DNA from: Microterricola viridarii
GTDB taxonomy: Bacteria; Actinomycetota; Actinomycetes; Actinomycetales; Microbacteriaceae
DNA length: 64,000 bases
NCBI RefSeq assembly: GCF_900104895.1
Contig: NZ_LT629742.1
Location: forward strand, 1,798,001 to 1,862,000
Direction of reading: 5' to 3'
Shown here: positions 9,204 to 17,864 of the stretch, in pieces
Layout of the letters: every line of letters begins with the position of its first letter
Numbering within the stretch: the first letter of the stretch is position 1
Program-made: the position numbers and the translations under genes
Notes under the pieces: model-generated
The model's database searches: none
Told to the model about the DNA's origin: nothing
Seen by the model: the letters and a program-made list of their open reading frames with translations, nothing else

Positions 9204-11114
9204 TTGCGACTTACCAAGTTTCAAGTCCGGAAATTCCGGAACATTATCGATAGCGGCGAAGTCTTAGTTGACGAGCTGGTTACCTGTCTTGTCGGTATGA
9301 ATGAATCCGGCAAGACAACGGTGCTTTCGGCGCTGCACCGGCTAAACCCGGTCGGCGATGACACGTTTGAGGTTCAGCGTGATTATCCGCGCTGGCTCCT
9401 GTCGAAAGATCGCCGTGAAGGCACGATCGGTGACACCACCCCCATCGAGGCGACATTTGCGCTTGAAGGAGATGACCTCCGTGCGATCGAGGAGATTCTC
9501 GGTGCAGGTGTATATGACGCGGGTGGAGGCTTGAAGCTCTCGCGTAAATACGAATCGACCACAACGATGTGGACGGTTCCGCGTGACACTCGCCGTGCTG
9601 TTGAAAACTTCTTAGGCCGCGTAGATGTTCGAAAGAAGACACTCGAGCGGTTTAAGAACGTGAAGGATCTCGACGGCATCGAAGCCGTTTGTGTGGAGCT
9701 TGAAAGTGAAACGACAGACGCCCAGGCCGAACGCACGGCTGAAGAGATTGCTCTGATTCGGTCGGAACTCGGACGTGTTCCCGGCGAGACCACTTGGGAT
9801 GTTCTCGTAGGAATTCTCAAGTCACGGGTACCGCGCTTCTTCTACTTCGCGGACTATTCCCAACTCGATGGACGCATCGACATCGACGCGCTCGCCACTA
9901 CTGACGATGAAGTTGGATCCTCAGCTGATCAGACAGCGCGGGCACTATTGAGGCTGGCAAGCACGACGCCCAAAGCCCTTGCCGGCAATGATTATGAAGA
10001 TCGCAAAGCAGAGCTTGAAGCCGTGGGCCACGAGCTCACACGGCAGGTGTTTGAATACTGGAAGCAGAACGAAAACCTGCGGGTGCAATTCGATATTGAT
10101 CGCCAGATCGAGCAGGTTAACTCGAATATGCACACTGTTGTAAAGACGTTCCTCGATATTCGAGTAGAGGACACGAGGCACTCCTACACAAACAACTTTG
10201 CCCAGCGCTCCTCGGGCTTCCGGTGGTTCTTCTCCTTCTTGGCTGCTTTCACTGAGTTTGAGAGCCGGAAGCAGCCGGTCGTGGTGCTGCTTGATGAGCC
10301 TGGTTTGACGTTACATGCACGAGCACAGGGCGACTTCTTGCGCTTTATCAACGAGCGTCTGGCAACAGCAGTTCAGGTGCTCTATACGACGCATAGCCCG
10401 TTCATGGTGGAGACCGACAAGATCGGGAGGGTCCGAATCGTTGAAGACGGAGGTCCAACCACCGGTGCCACCGTTACGCAAGAAGCACTCGCCGTGGGCG
10501 AAGGCAGCATCTTCCCGCTCCAGGCGGCGCTGGGCTATGACGTCGCGCAGCATCTGTTCATTGGTTCGATGAACTTGCTGGTTGAAGGCCCAAGCGATTT
10601 CGTCTTTCTTGACGCGATGAGTCGAGTATTGGCTGACCAAGGTCGTCAATGCTTGGACGAACGTTGGCGCGTGATTCCGACAGGTGGAGCATCAAACATC
10701 CCGGCTTTTGTCGCGCTGATGGGGCAGAACCTGGATGTGACTGTACTGATCGATTCTGGTACAGAAGGGGCTGATCGGCTGGAAAAAGCCGTTGCTGCCG
10801 CTCGTCTTCAACGCGAACGCATCATCCAGGTCAATGAGATCACAAACCGCCGGCATTCTGACATTGAGGACATGTTTGAAGTCGACGAGTATCTCAAGCT
10901 CTTCAACAAGGCGTTCGGGACGAGCTATGTAGAGAGCGATCTGGGCCATGGTGATCGAATCGTCAAACGACTGACGGGCGTGCATGGGGCGTATGACCAT
11001 TACAAGCCTGCTGACGTGATGCTGCGTCATCCTGAGCTGCGTGACCAAATTGGAGATGAGACGCTCGCTAGATTCGAAGGGCTTACCACTCGAATCAACG
11101 CCACCATAGGCTGA
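9204..11114 (+). CDS. OLD-family ATPase with C-terminal TOPRIM domain
   Basis: This 636-residue protein starts at TTG 9204 behind GAGGAG. The N-terminal ABC/SMC-like ATPase shows FRNI, a P-loop GMNESGKTT at about residues 31-39, and a Walker B region VVLLDEPGLTLHARAQ near 360, then a His in TTHSPF. The C-terminal TOPRIM nuclease region shows LLVEGPSDFVFL near 457-468 and VLIDSGTEGA near 513. OLD-family proteins act in phage defence and nucleic-acid processing. It follows the Type ISP gene by 73 bp on the same strand, suggesting one defence operon. No GajB-like helicase gene sits next to it, so it is not a standard Gabija pair. Confidence 0.85.
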   Translation: MRLTKFQVRKFRNIIDSGEVLVDELVTCLVGMNESGKTTVLSALHRLNPVGDDTFEVQRDYPRWLLSKDRREGTIGDTTPIEATFALEGDDLRAIEEILGAGVYDAGGGLKLSRKYESTTTMWTVPRDTRRAVENFLGRVDVRKKTLERFKNVKDLDGIEAVCVELESETTDAQAERTAEEIALIRSELGRVPGETTWDVLVGILKSRVPRFFYFADYSQLDGRIDIDALATTDDEVGSSADQTARALLRLASTTPKALAGNDYEDRKAELEAVGHELTRQVFEYWKQNENLRVQFDIDRQIEQVNSNMHTVVKTFLDIRVEDTRHSYTNNFAQRSSGFRWFFSFLAAFTEFESRKQPVVVLLDEPGLTLHARAQGDFLRFINERLATAVQVLYTTHSPFMVETDKIGRVRIVEDGGPTTGATVTQEALAVGEGSIFPLQAALGYDVAQHLFIGSMNLLVEGPSDFVFLDAMSRVLADQGRQCLDERWRVIPTGGASNIPAFVALMGQNLDVTVLIDSGTEGADRLEKAVAAARLQRERIIQVNEITNRRHSDIEDMFEVDEYLKLFNKAFGTSYVESDLGHGDRIVKRLTGVHGAYDHYKPADVMLRHPELRDQIGDETLARFEGLTTRINATIG

Positions 11115-11573
11115 TCGACATTTGCTACTTGCGGCCGTCAGTACCCAGGATCAACGGCGTGGAAGCCGCCAGCGCCTCAGGCGACGCGCACGCTATGCAG
11201 ATTGCCAACCCATGCGCCAAGCACAGCGATAACGCATCCCGGTCGTGACCGGTGTGCCAGCTACCTGTCAGCTTGGCGAGTAGCGGTTGGGGGAAGCGCC
11301 AGTCCGGACAGTCGGTGTGCAATCTCGTCACTTCGTGGACACTGGATCTCATGACATCGTGGACGCCGGATCTCATGGCTTCGTGTGTCCTATGTGGACT
11401 GGCGCTACCATCAAGCCCTACTCGCCATCAGCTGGTCGCGACCTGGGATACCCCACAATAGGGGATCAAATCTAGCGCCGGCGCGCTGGTATAAGTGGTG
11501 GACAACTTCTTTGGTGTCAGTGCTCATGTTGAGCACTCTGGCATCCACCACCGACACCCCGACTACTTGGCGC
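11115..11573 (+). other. Gap without a convincing gene; short tandem repeat inside
   Basis: Only short, poorly coding frames are present. At 11333-11380 a 24-bp unit (TCGTGGAC, then GGATCTCATG) occurs twice in tandem and a third partial copy begins at 11381. The interval separates the OLD gene from a run of decayed genes and is probably degraded sequence. Confidence 0.5.
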
Positions 11574-11775
11574 TCAGCGCCGGGCCTCAAATGGGTCGAT
11601 GACACTGTCTATCCCGTGCTCTGGGCAGATACACGATACGCGCGCCGAAGCTGTCAGAACCGAAGCTGACATCTGGCTCGCAGTCACCGCCACACGCGGG
11701 GCATATTCGGTAACCCTCGTCCCTGGGCACGCGGATTGCTGAGCCATCGGGGCCCTCGAGCTCGCGGTACTCCAT
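11574..11775 (-). pseudogene. Small zinc-ribbon-like protein, probably frameshifted
   Basis: From ATG 11775 the frame reads a plausible small protein (MEYRELEGPDGSAIRVPRDE, then CPACGGDC and FGSDSFGARIVY). It then turns into basic sequence and stops. In another frame immediately after VY the sequence reads CPEHGIDSVIDPFEARR and a stop at 11574, which would supply the missing Cys and His of a four-ligand zinc site. A small indel at about 11625-11630 therefore seems to have broken the gene. The function is unknown. Confidence 0.5.
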
Positions 11776-11870
11776 ACCCTGAGCCTACCCAGGGGTCACT
11801 CTGGCCTATCAAGCGTTCCCGGGACTACCAGCGCCAGCTTGCCTCGTAAGGCAGCAGCGGTCACTACGGA

Positions 11871-12407
11871 TCAGCTCAGAGAAACCTTTGGGCCGAGCAT
11901 CGGCAGTGGCCTTCCGGGAGGGCTTGGATGCCGCGGATTGCCGTCGTTGGTTAGAGGATCCCAGGTGAATACTCGGACGCCTATTCGGTCTAGCATCGCC
12001 TGAACGTCGACCTTTGCTCGTTTGAGGGTTGCATGGGGCATGTTGCCCCATGCGCCGAGCACCTCGGTCGCACCGTGGTGCACGAGAACCTGCTCGATCG
12101 CAGCGCAGTTGAGTGCCGACAGCGCTGGATCAAACTCGGAGAGCTTGCTGGGCTTCGGTGACCTCTCCGGGTAGAGGTTGAGCATGACCCAGCCGGTGTA
12201 GCCATGACGCGCGCTGGCTTCGATGATCCGATTGACCGTCTTATCGGCTTATAACTCTTGTGCGTGCGATGGGTTCATGCCGATCACGATGAGCGGTTGA
12301 TTACTGGCTGCTACTTTCGCAACATTTCCCAAAGCAAGGCGGTGTGACGACATGCCTGGTTTCGGCTCCCAGAAGTCGGGCTCCTGACCCATCGGATATT
12401 TGATCAT
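11871..12407 (-). pseudogene. DUF1643-family gene with an in-frame nonsense codon
   Basis: From ATG 12407 a single frame of 179 codons covers a complete DUF1643-like protein: LIVIGMNPSHA near the start, GWVMLNLYPERSP, LGAWGNMP and NDGNPRHPSP near the end. These align with the intact family member at 34841-35389 (FGINPSTA, MLNVYPQ, DGHPRHP). One TAA at 12249-12251, just after NPSHAQEL, interrupts it with no shift of frame. Either this is a recent nonsense mutation or a sequencing error. DUF1643 has no settled function. Confidence 0.75.
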
Positions 12408-12438
12408 GATGTCGATTACCCTATGTGTATTGCTCGGA

Positions 12439-13206
12439 TCACATCGCTGCCTCGGACGTGTCGAGCGCTCGAACCTGCATTGCATACGCCTGAATCTGGG
12501 CAATGCAACCTGACGATGTCAGCTCGGCCGAGTGCGCGGTCTCTGTCCACCCGCTGGTCCGTACCATGTCCTCCGGACCCAACCACATTGGTAGCCCCAG
12601 ATCGACCCGCCACCAGCGTTTCATCGCGCCTTCAACTGCGAGAGCGTGGGCCCCGTCGTCAAGTAGCTCGAGGTGGAGGACATTCCAACCATCGGACCTG
12701 AAATGGTCGAGGCGGTTCGTACCCACGTTGGTGATTCCGACCTTGAACGCTCGAAAGTGGCGGTGCTCGAGAAAATAGACATAACCCGGATTGCCTCGCT
12801 TGAAGCCGCCGCCCTCTGAACACATTGGGCAGCCCTGGCCATGGGTACGGTTGCTCAAAGTCGACGGCCACTCGTGCCCTCGTCGCATTGCCACCAGCGG
12901 ATACTGTTCGAGAATTGGGTCAGGTCGGACGGACACATGTCGCCATTCTTCGTGGGGTGCCAGCTGGCCGCGACTGCCGGCTGCAACGTCGCAAGGTCGT
13001 TGAAGCCCAGCATGGTCTGCCGCCCAGAGCAAACAGGACAGCCGACACCCTGTCCGGTTCAGCTCGCAATTACTGCCTTCCACTCATGGCCGCATGCTCC
13101 GAGCCACCATGCCTTCTTGCCGTTACTCACAGTCGTGTCGCTCGGGCGAATATGGTTCTTCGTTGGATGCCACTCGGCAGCGATGTCCGGGCGTACCGTT
13201 TGTTGA
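12439..13206 (-). pseudogene. Treble-clef zinc-finger / GIY-YIG-like nuclease gene, decayed
   Basis: Joining frames on the minus strand recovers two treble-clef repeats. The first reads DIAAEWHPTKN, WWLGACGHEWKA and GCPVC; the second reads AASWHPTKNGD, WWQCDEGHEW and GCPMC. They are followed by a T5orf172/GIY-YIG-like C-terminal domain (GYVYFLEHRHFRAFKVGITN, RWWRVDLGLP). At least two lesions are visible: a TGA between VIAS and TGQGVGCPVC, where Arg is expected, and a one-base deletion in the G run before GHEWPSTL. No good start codon was found. It sits 31 bp upstream of the broken DUF1643 gene on the same strand. Confidence 0.7.
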
Positions 13207-13445
13207 ACGGTCGGACGTCATCCAAGGAGGAGATCTGAGTGGCGACAACTCCGATCCAATAATTGCCCGATCGAGGCATGAGCTTACTCAGCGCGTGCTG
13301 GTGTCGTCGCGAAATCGTGGCGGTTGATCAGCAGAACTATCGACGTTTGAAGTAGGCGTGCCTTGTCTCGTCACACTGGCGCATTCGTTTCGCTAAGCTT
13401 CGCGAAGATGTTTGCATTGGGCGGCAGGGATGGGGACGACAGGCT

Positions 13446-13970
13446 TTGATACCGGCTATAGATCCCACATCGCTGTTGCTGCCGGCCAATGCTGACAAGT
13501 CGCCCCACCCCGCGACAATCGATGAGATCGAACAGCGCTTCGTGCATGAGGCACCGCACAGCGAGCGACGTGCGCTCATTTTTTCGGCGTTCCAGCTGTA
13601 CGCAGGGTTGGTCTGGAGTTATTTCCCGACCGCTCGGCTCTGGGTCAATGGCGGCTTTGTAACGCACAAGGAGGTGGCTCCGCACGACATAGATGTCGCG
13701 ATGCTCGCCCCTTCGTCAGACGCTGGCATCTTCGCGCGTGATCCAGATGCACTTGCGCTGCTGACTCTGCAGGGCGTTCGAAGTTCTGAATTCGACGGCG
13801 TACTAAGGAGGCTTCAGCCCTTCGGAGGTCTGGTGGACAGCTTTTTCGTTCCTGAAGACAATCCGCTTGCCGTGCAAACTTGGAAGGACCGATGGAGTCT
13901 TGCACCCCTTTCGGATGGATCTGGATTCCGCGATGATCTATCTAAGGGCTTCTTGGAGGTGGCACCGTGA
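13446..13970 (+). CDS. Pol-beta-type nucleotidyltransferase (DUF6932-like)
   Basis: This 174-residue protein carries a minimal nucleotidyltransferase signature, LWVNGGFVTHKEVAPHDIDV. The GG and the DxD are the nucleotide- and metal-binding elements of the pol-beta fold, and both Asp residues are intact. The family resembles short nucleotidyltransferases that modify toxins, RNAs or small molecules, often beside a dedicated partner gene. The start is TTG 13446 with a weak ribosome-binding site. The stop overlaps the next gene's GTG (GTGA), so the two are coupled. The substrate is unknown. Confidence 0.7.
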   Translation: MIPAIDPTSLLLPANADKSPHPATIDEIEQRFVHEAPHSERRALIFSAFQLYAGLVWSYFPTARLWVNGGFVTHKEVAPHDIDVAMLAPSSDAGIFARDPDALALLTLQGVRSSEFDGVLRRLQPFGGLVDSFFVPEDNPLAVQTWKDRWSLAPLSDGSGFRDDLSKGFLEVAP

Positions 13971-14980
13971 AGTCACCACATGAACCGACTGTCTTCGTCA
14001 GCCATCGCGACGACGACGATGTCGAGGAGAGTTTCCGCGCAGCCGTGCGGTCCCTTTTGGGTGCAGATTTTTCTAGCCGGCTCGCCCTCGGATCTCTGGT
14101 TGCCTCGGTCCAAGGTGACGCTAAGTACGAGCTAATAGCTCGCGAAGAGACTGCCCCGCGCGCGGGGGAAATGGATTTACATCTGACGGGCGACCAGATC
14201 GAAGGTCATTCAGCGAACGCAGCGGCGTTCGGGAATTTCGTCCGGCAGATCGCCGAGAGCGTGAAGATAATTACGCGTGAACGGATGGGCAAGACGCGGT
14301 TCATCAACGACCTACTGATCGAGCCTGGACCGGGATCGGTGCGAGCAATCTTCCGCAGCCCTGATCCGGTGCCACCCGGCGCCATCGCAGGCGCGAAGGA
14401 CGACCCATTCTGGTCGGACCCGAATCAACAATCCCTAGCGCTTCACCACGTGGCACTACTACTCGCGAATGCAGAGCCAACCGCAGAGGACACGGGAGTC
14501 GTCGACGCACTGGTTGAGTCTTTGCCACCGAAGGCACGACCGAAGCTGATTGGCGCCGTAAAGAGCATTGTGAAGCAGGACTGGCTCATCGACGGGGAGT
14601 TTCGTCAGCGAGGATTGGGGATCGAACCGATAAGCCTGAGCGGCGCCGGTGCAAAGCGCCTCCGTTCTGCCCTGGAGGTTCGGGAGCGGACGAAGCAGGA
14701 ATGGATAACGACTGGGCACTTTGACGGGCATCACCGATCCAGAGGGCTGAGTTGGTTCGTCCCCGATGGCGGCGAACGGGAAATGACTGTTGTGGTCCCA
14801 ACGGCCGAGTTGACTGCTGCGGTGGCGAATCTCTCAACGGAGTCCGCACCGCGGGTGAAGGCGACTTTCTCCGTGATATCCACGCATGGTCCCGGCGAAG
14901 GGGACGCGGGAACGAGAAGTTTCATTCTGGAAGCAGTCACGGAGGAACCGGAAGGTACCGTGCCCCTGGATCTGGGCTAG
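13967..14980 (+). CDS. Unrecognised 337-residue partner of the nucleotidyltransferase
   Basis: The GTG start at 13967 overlaps the nucleotidyltransferase stop, so the two proteins are probably made in fixed ratio. The protein is soluble, with no membrane segment or signal peptide. The first half contains QIAESVKIITRERMGKTRFI. The middle is helical (ALVESLPPKARPKLIGAVKS). The C-terminal part is beta-rich (EMTVVVPTAELTAAVA, VKATFSVIST). No catalytic motif was identified. By analogy with MNT-HEPN pairs it could be the target or effector regulated by nucleotidylation, but no HEPN RxxxxH motif was seen. The function stays open. Confidence 0.62.
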   Translation: MKSPHEPTVFVSHRDDDDVEESFRAAVRSLLGADFSSRLALGSLVASVQGDAKYELIAREETAPRAGEMDLHLTGDQIEGHSANAAAFGNFVRQIAESVKIITRERMGKTRFINDLLIEPGPGSVRAIFRSPDPVPPGAIAGAKDDPFWSDPNQQSLALHHVALLLANAEPTAEDTGVVDALVESLPPKARPKLIGAVKSIVKQDWLIDGEFRQRGLGIEPISLSGAGAKRLRSALEVRERTKQEWITTGHFDGHHRSRGLSWFVPDGGEREMTVVVPTAELTAAVANLSTESAPRVKATFSVISTHGPGEGDAGTRSFILEAVTEEPEGTVPLDLG

Positions 14981-15129
14981 TAGCATCTAAAAATCGGATG
15001 AGATGGACGCCCATCCCGCGACGGCGTGGTCGAAGGACGGGGCAAGATCGGAACTTGCGAATTGCGAGATGCGCTGGCCGACGCACAACCGCACAAAGGG
15101 CAATAAGTAGCCACGGCCAGAACTCTGGG

Positions 15130-15231
15130 CGGAGCACATCCAGCTGGCTATCGCAATCGAGCCAGGGGCTTGCGCCGATGAACCAGACCTGCGCGGCGTG
15201 TCCTCGGTTCCCGTTGGCCAACCTGCGGATG
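15130..15231 (-). pseudogene. Relic of an MbcA/Xre-type antitoxin
   Basis: The minus strand encodes IRRLANGNRGHAAQVWFIG followed by ASPWLDCDSQLDVL. This aligns with the C-terminal part of the intact gene at 38218-38568 (VRRLA, HVARLWFIGANPWLDYDTPV), with an internal deletion after the first block. The reading frame then drifts into unrelated sequence. It is a decayed copy with no start or proper end. Confidence 0.5.
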
Positions 15232-15469
15232 TCACTGCTGATTTGGGGCTTCGTAACCACAGCTTCTACGGCGGATGCAGGCCCGATGAGCTGTGCGACG
15301 TGCAGACCCGGAAAAAGGGGCTCTCGCCGAATAGTGCTGATAAGTGCGATTATCGGGTACTGAATACCAGCCCCTTGAAGTGAGATGTGGCCGAGTTGAA
15401 ACGAGCTGGAGTCCGCGTTTTCTCGGCCAACGAAAGCTGCCGCAGCGGAATGTCCCTAGCGTGGAGCCC

Positions 15470-15559
15470 ATGGCCCTCACCCCGGAGCAGCGCGCAGCGC
15501 AGCGGAAGATCGTCGGTACGTTATCGCGTCGACGAGGACCCGACGATGGGTGGTTGTAA
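15470..15559 (+). pseudogene. Truncated copy of the 105-residue protein at 27551
   Basis: ATG 15470 opens a 29-codon frame, MALTPEQRAAQRKIVGTLS and a short tail. It matches the N-terminus of the intact gene at 27551 (MATLTPEPRTAQREIVGMLS) in protein and DNA, including bases before the start codon. The copy ends where an IS1249-like transposase fragment begins, so insertion or rearrangement probably truncated it. Confidence 0.55.
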
Positions 15560-15639
15560 CAGGCCGAGAGCGGGCTCGATGTCCCAACACCCTGCTGTCG
15601 CGCGGCGACAAAGCGCGAGCCTGGTTCCAGCGGCGGCCT

Positions 15640-15795
15640 AAGAGCCCTAGCCATGCAGCCAGCTCAGGAATTGCGCAGCTCGTTGCTGCGCCGCAAATCA
15701 GGGCGCTCTCGCACACTCGAAGCGCCGCAGCTCGGGCAGCGTCAGCGTTGAGTTCCGGCGGCGGTCTTGCCGTTCTTCACCAGCTTGCGGCGCAT
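15640..15795 (-). pseudogene. Remnant of an IS1249/IS256-like transposase
   Basis: Reading back from ATG 15795, the peptide MRRKLVKNGKTAAGTQR is followed by RCPSCGASSVRERPDLRR and then SNELRN-FLSWLHG. This is the zinc-ribbon N-terminus typical of IS1249-type transposases. A TGA replaces the expected Trp before RCPSC, and a one-base deletion shifts the frame before LSWLHG. No catalytic domain remains. The flanking 15796-15972 shows no gene. Confidence 0.55.
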
Positions 15796-15972
15796 CTCAG
15801 ACAACGGGTCGAATTGGGTCGATGATGTGATCCGCCGCCACGGAGCGTATCTCGGGATGAACGACGTGGTTCTGCGAAGCAACTAGTCAGCGGACTGTCG
15901 TTTGAGCTGACGATCCATGACTTTGCACCCCACGTGCTGTGCTCGTCGCGGAGCAGCGGAGGGGCCCGCGCC

Positions 15973-16806
15973 TCAGGATTCGAAATGAAGCACTTTCAGA
16001 AGCGTTTCAGCGTCTGCTTTGATGGCCGCACGACCCGCCGCTAGGTACCTGCGCGGATCGGTCACAGCGGGGTGGGTGGCGAGATGCAAGCGGATCGCGT
16101 CGGTCATCACTACGTTGAAGCGCGTACCGAAATTGACTTTGGAAATACCCGCCCGCACGGCTTCCGCGATGAGCGGTTCTGCGATCCCGGATGAGCCATG
16201 CAATACCAGCGGAACCGGAACGGCTGCGTGGATCGCCTCGATGAGACGCACGTCCAGACGCGCCGTTTTGTCGGTCATGGCATGGGAACTGCCAACTGCC
16301 ACTGCGAGTCCGTCGACCCCCGTCGACGACACGAAGTCGGCTGCCTCTCGCGGCTCTGTCCGGGCAGTCGCTATGTGAACTCCGTCTTTGCCGCCTATTT
16401 CACCCAATTCGGCTTCAACCCAGATGTCGAGATCGTGCAACTCATTCGCGAGTGAGCGGGTCGTCTTGACGTTGTCCTGGTAGCTCAACGTGGAGCCGTC
16501 GTACATGATGGACGTGAAACCCATACGCGCAGACGCGCGAATGAGAGTGATGTCGCTGGCATGATCGAGTTGCACTGCGAAAGGCACGGAAGACTCGCGA
16601 ACACGTTCCAAGATCGCCCCCGCCACCGGTTCCAGACCCCCATGATATTTGACGGCATTTTGCGAAAGCTGGAGGATCACGCCGGTCTGGTGACCCTCCG
16701 CCGCTGTGACGAATGCTTCCAGGTGTTCGAGAGTGATGATGTTGAACGCGGCGACTCCCGCGCCGTTCCGGGATGCGATGAGAGCGGCAGGGCTGACCAG
16801 CGTCAT
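15973..16806 (-). CDS. Class II fructose/tagatose-bisphosphate-type aldolase
   Basis: This 277-residue protein has the class II aldolase layout: AAFNIITLEHLEAFV at the N-terminus, QLDHASD with a zinc-binding His, EAELGEIGGKDG, LHGSSGI with another zinc ligand, and ISKVNFGTRFN near the phosphate-binding end. It would cleave a phosphorylated ketose (or related acyclic sugar) to dihydroxyacetone phosphate and an aldehyde. It is the last gene of a four-gene operon, its ATG overlapping the upstream stop (ATGA). The substrate depends on the two kinases encoded before it. It resembles the GatY/KbaY/FbaA group and was not assigned more narrowly. Confidence 0.88.
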   Translation of the reverse strand: MTLVSPAALIASRNGAGVAAFNIITLEHLEAFVTAAEGHQTGVILQLSQNAVKYHGGLEPVAGAILERVRESSVPFAVQLDHASDITLIRASARMGFTSIMYDGSTLSYQDNVKTTRSLANELHDLDIWVEAELGEIGGKDGVHIATARTEPREAADFVSSTGVDGLAVAVGSSHAMTDKTARLDVRLIEAIHAAVPVPLVLHGSSGIAEPLIAEAVRAGISKVNFGTRFNVVMTDAIRLHLATHPAVTDPRRYLAAGRAAIKADAETLLKVLHFES

Positions 16807-17843
16807 GCGGTCGTGCTCCGGCGGCTCGCGCGGGCGGGCGGGCGGGCCGGTCCTGAACCGACCCCGGCCGCGGTCACTGCGGCGGCAATTGAATCGAGTT
16901 CGGCATCCGTCAGTTCGATAGATGCCGCGTCGATCCAGTCGTCGATCTGCTGCGGCTTGCGAGCACCGACGATGGCGCCGGTCAGTCCATCGAATGCGAG
17001 TGTCCAGGCCACGGCGATAGCACTAGTTGGAACTCCCCGAGCCGCCCCGATCGCCGAGAGAGCGTTGACGACCCGCAGATTTCGCTCAAGTCCCTCGCCA
17101 GTGAAATCCGCATGGTCTCTTCGCCAGTCGGTGCCGGGGAGCGTAGCGGCGCGCGTTGCGGTGAAAGTGCCAGTGAGAAGCCCCGACTCCATCGGAGCGT
17201 ATGCAAGTACTGCGGTGCGTTGCCGGCGGGACACTGGAATGACGTCGCTGGCCGCATCCCGGTTAATCACCGAGAACGGCGGTTGCATGGAGTCGACGTG
17301 CGCGATCTCTTCAGCTGCTCGCAGCTCTTCTACGGTGTGGTTGGAAAGTCCGATGGCACGCACCTTACCCTGTTCGCGAAGCTTCGCAAACACCGGCCAG
17401 TAGTCTGCGACGCGGTACGCGTCGAGTGGGGGCCAGTGCATCTGGAAGAGATCGATGCGGTCAACTCCGAGCCGGCGAAGGGAATCTTCGACCTCCGTGA
17501 TGATTCGCTCGGGAGACCCGGTTCGCACCGGCGCACCGCGAGGATCGTCGTCACTCCAAGACAATCCGGCCTTTGTGAAGATGTAGGGGCGATCTGCTTC
17601 CGCAAAATCGCGGGCAACCGAACCGACGAGCTCTTCGGCCAGGCCGCGGCCGTACACCGGTGCGGTGTCGATCCAGTTAATGCCGGCCTCGATGGCCGCA
17701 CGCGCCGTCGAGCGGGAATCGTCCTCGTGCTGCTCGCCTCGTCCGGAGATCCATTGTGCTCCTCCCATGGCAAGCGAGCCGAAGCCCAGCGGCGTGACGA
17801 GCATGTCCGTTGTGCCGAGCCTGCGGCGGTCGAGGGCAGTCAT
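16803..17843 (-). CDS. Aldo/keto reductase
   Basis: This 346-residue NADPH-type oxidoreductase has the usual marks: LGFGSLAMGG, NWIDTAPVYGRGLAEELVGS with the catalytic Asp and Tyr, IDLFQMHWPP, IGLSNHTVEE and the C-terminal VGARKPQQIDD. It belongs to the YghZ/PLP-binding-beta-like group that reduces sugar aldehydes, ketones or dicarbonyls. It lies between the FGGY kinase and the aldolase in one operon and overlaps the aldolase start. In this context it may reduce an osone or keto-sugar before phosphorylation, which is inference. Confidence 0.9.
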   Translation of the reverse strand: MTALDRRRLGTTDMLVTPLGFGSLAMGGAQWISGRGEQHEDDSRSTARAAIEAGINWIDTAPVYGRGLAEELVGSVARDFAEADRPYIFTKAGLSWSDDDPRGAPVRTGSPERIITEVEDSLRRLGVDRIDLFQMHWPPLDAYRVADYWPVFAKLREQGKVRAIGLSNHTVEELRAAEEIAHVDSMQPPFSVINRDAASDVIPVSRRQRTAVLAYAPMESGLLTGTFTATRAATLPGTDWRRDHADFTGEGLERNLRVVNALSAIGAARGVPTSAIAVAWTLAFDGLTGAIVGARKPQQIDDWIDAASIELTDAELDSIAAAVTAAGVGSGPARPPARASRRSTTA

Positions 17844-17864
17844 TCTTCATTCCTCCATGGTTTG

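Noticed and set aside
9204-11114. Gabija GajA assignment for the OLD protein
   Set aside because: No GajB-like UvrD helicase gene lies next to it; the neighbour is a Type ISP-like enzyme.
13967-14980. HEPN toxin as the nucleotidyltransferase partner
   Set aside because: No RxxxxH motif was found and the protein is about twice the usual HEPN length.
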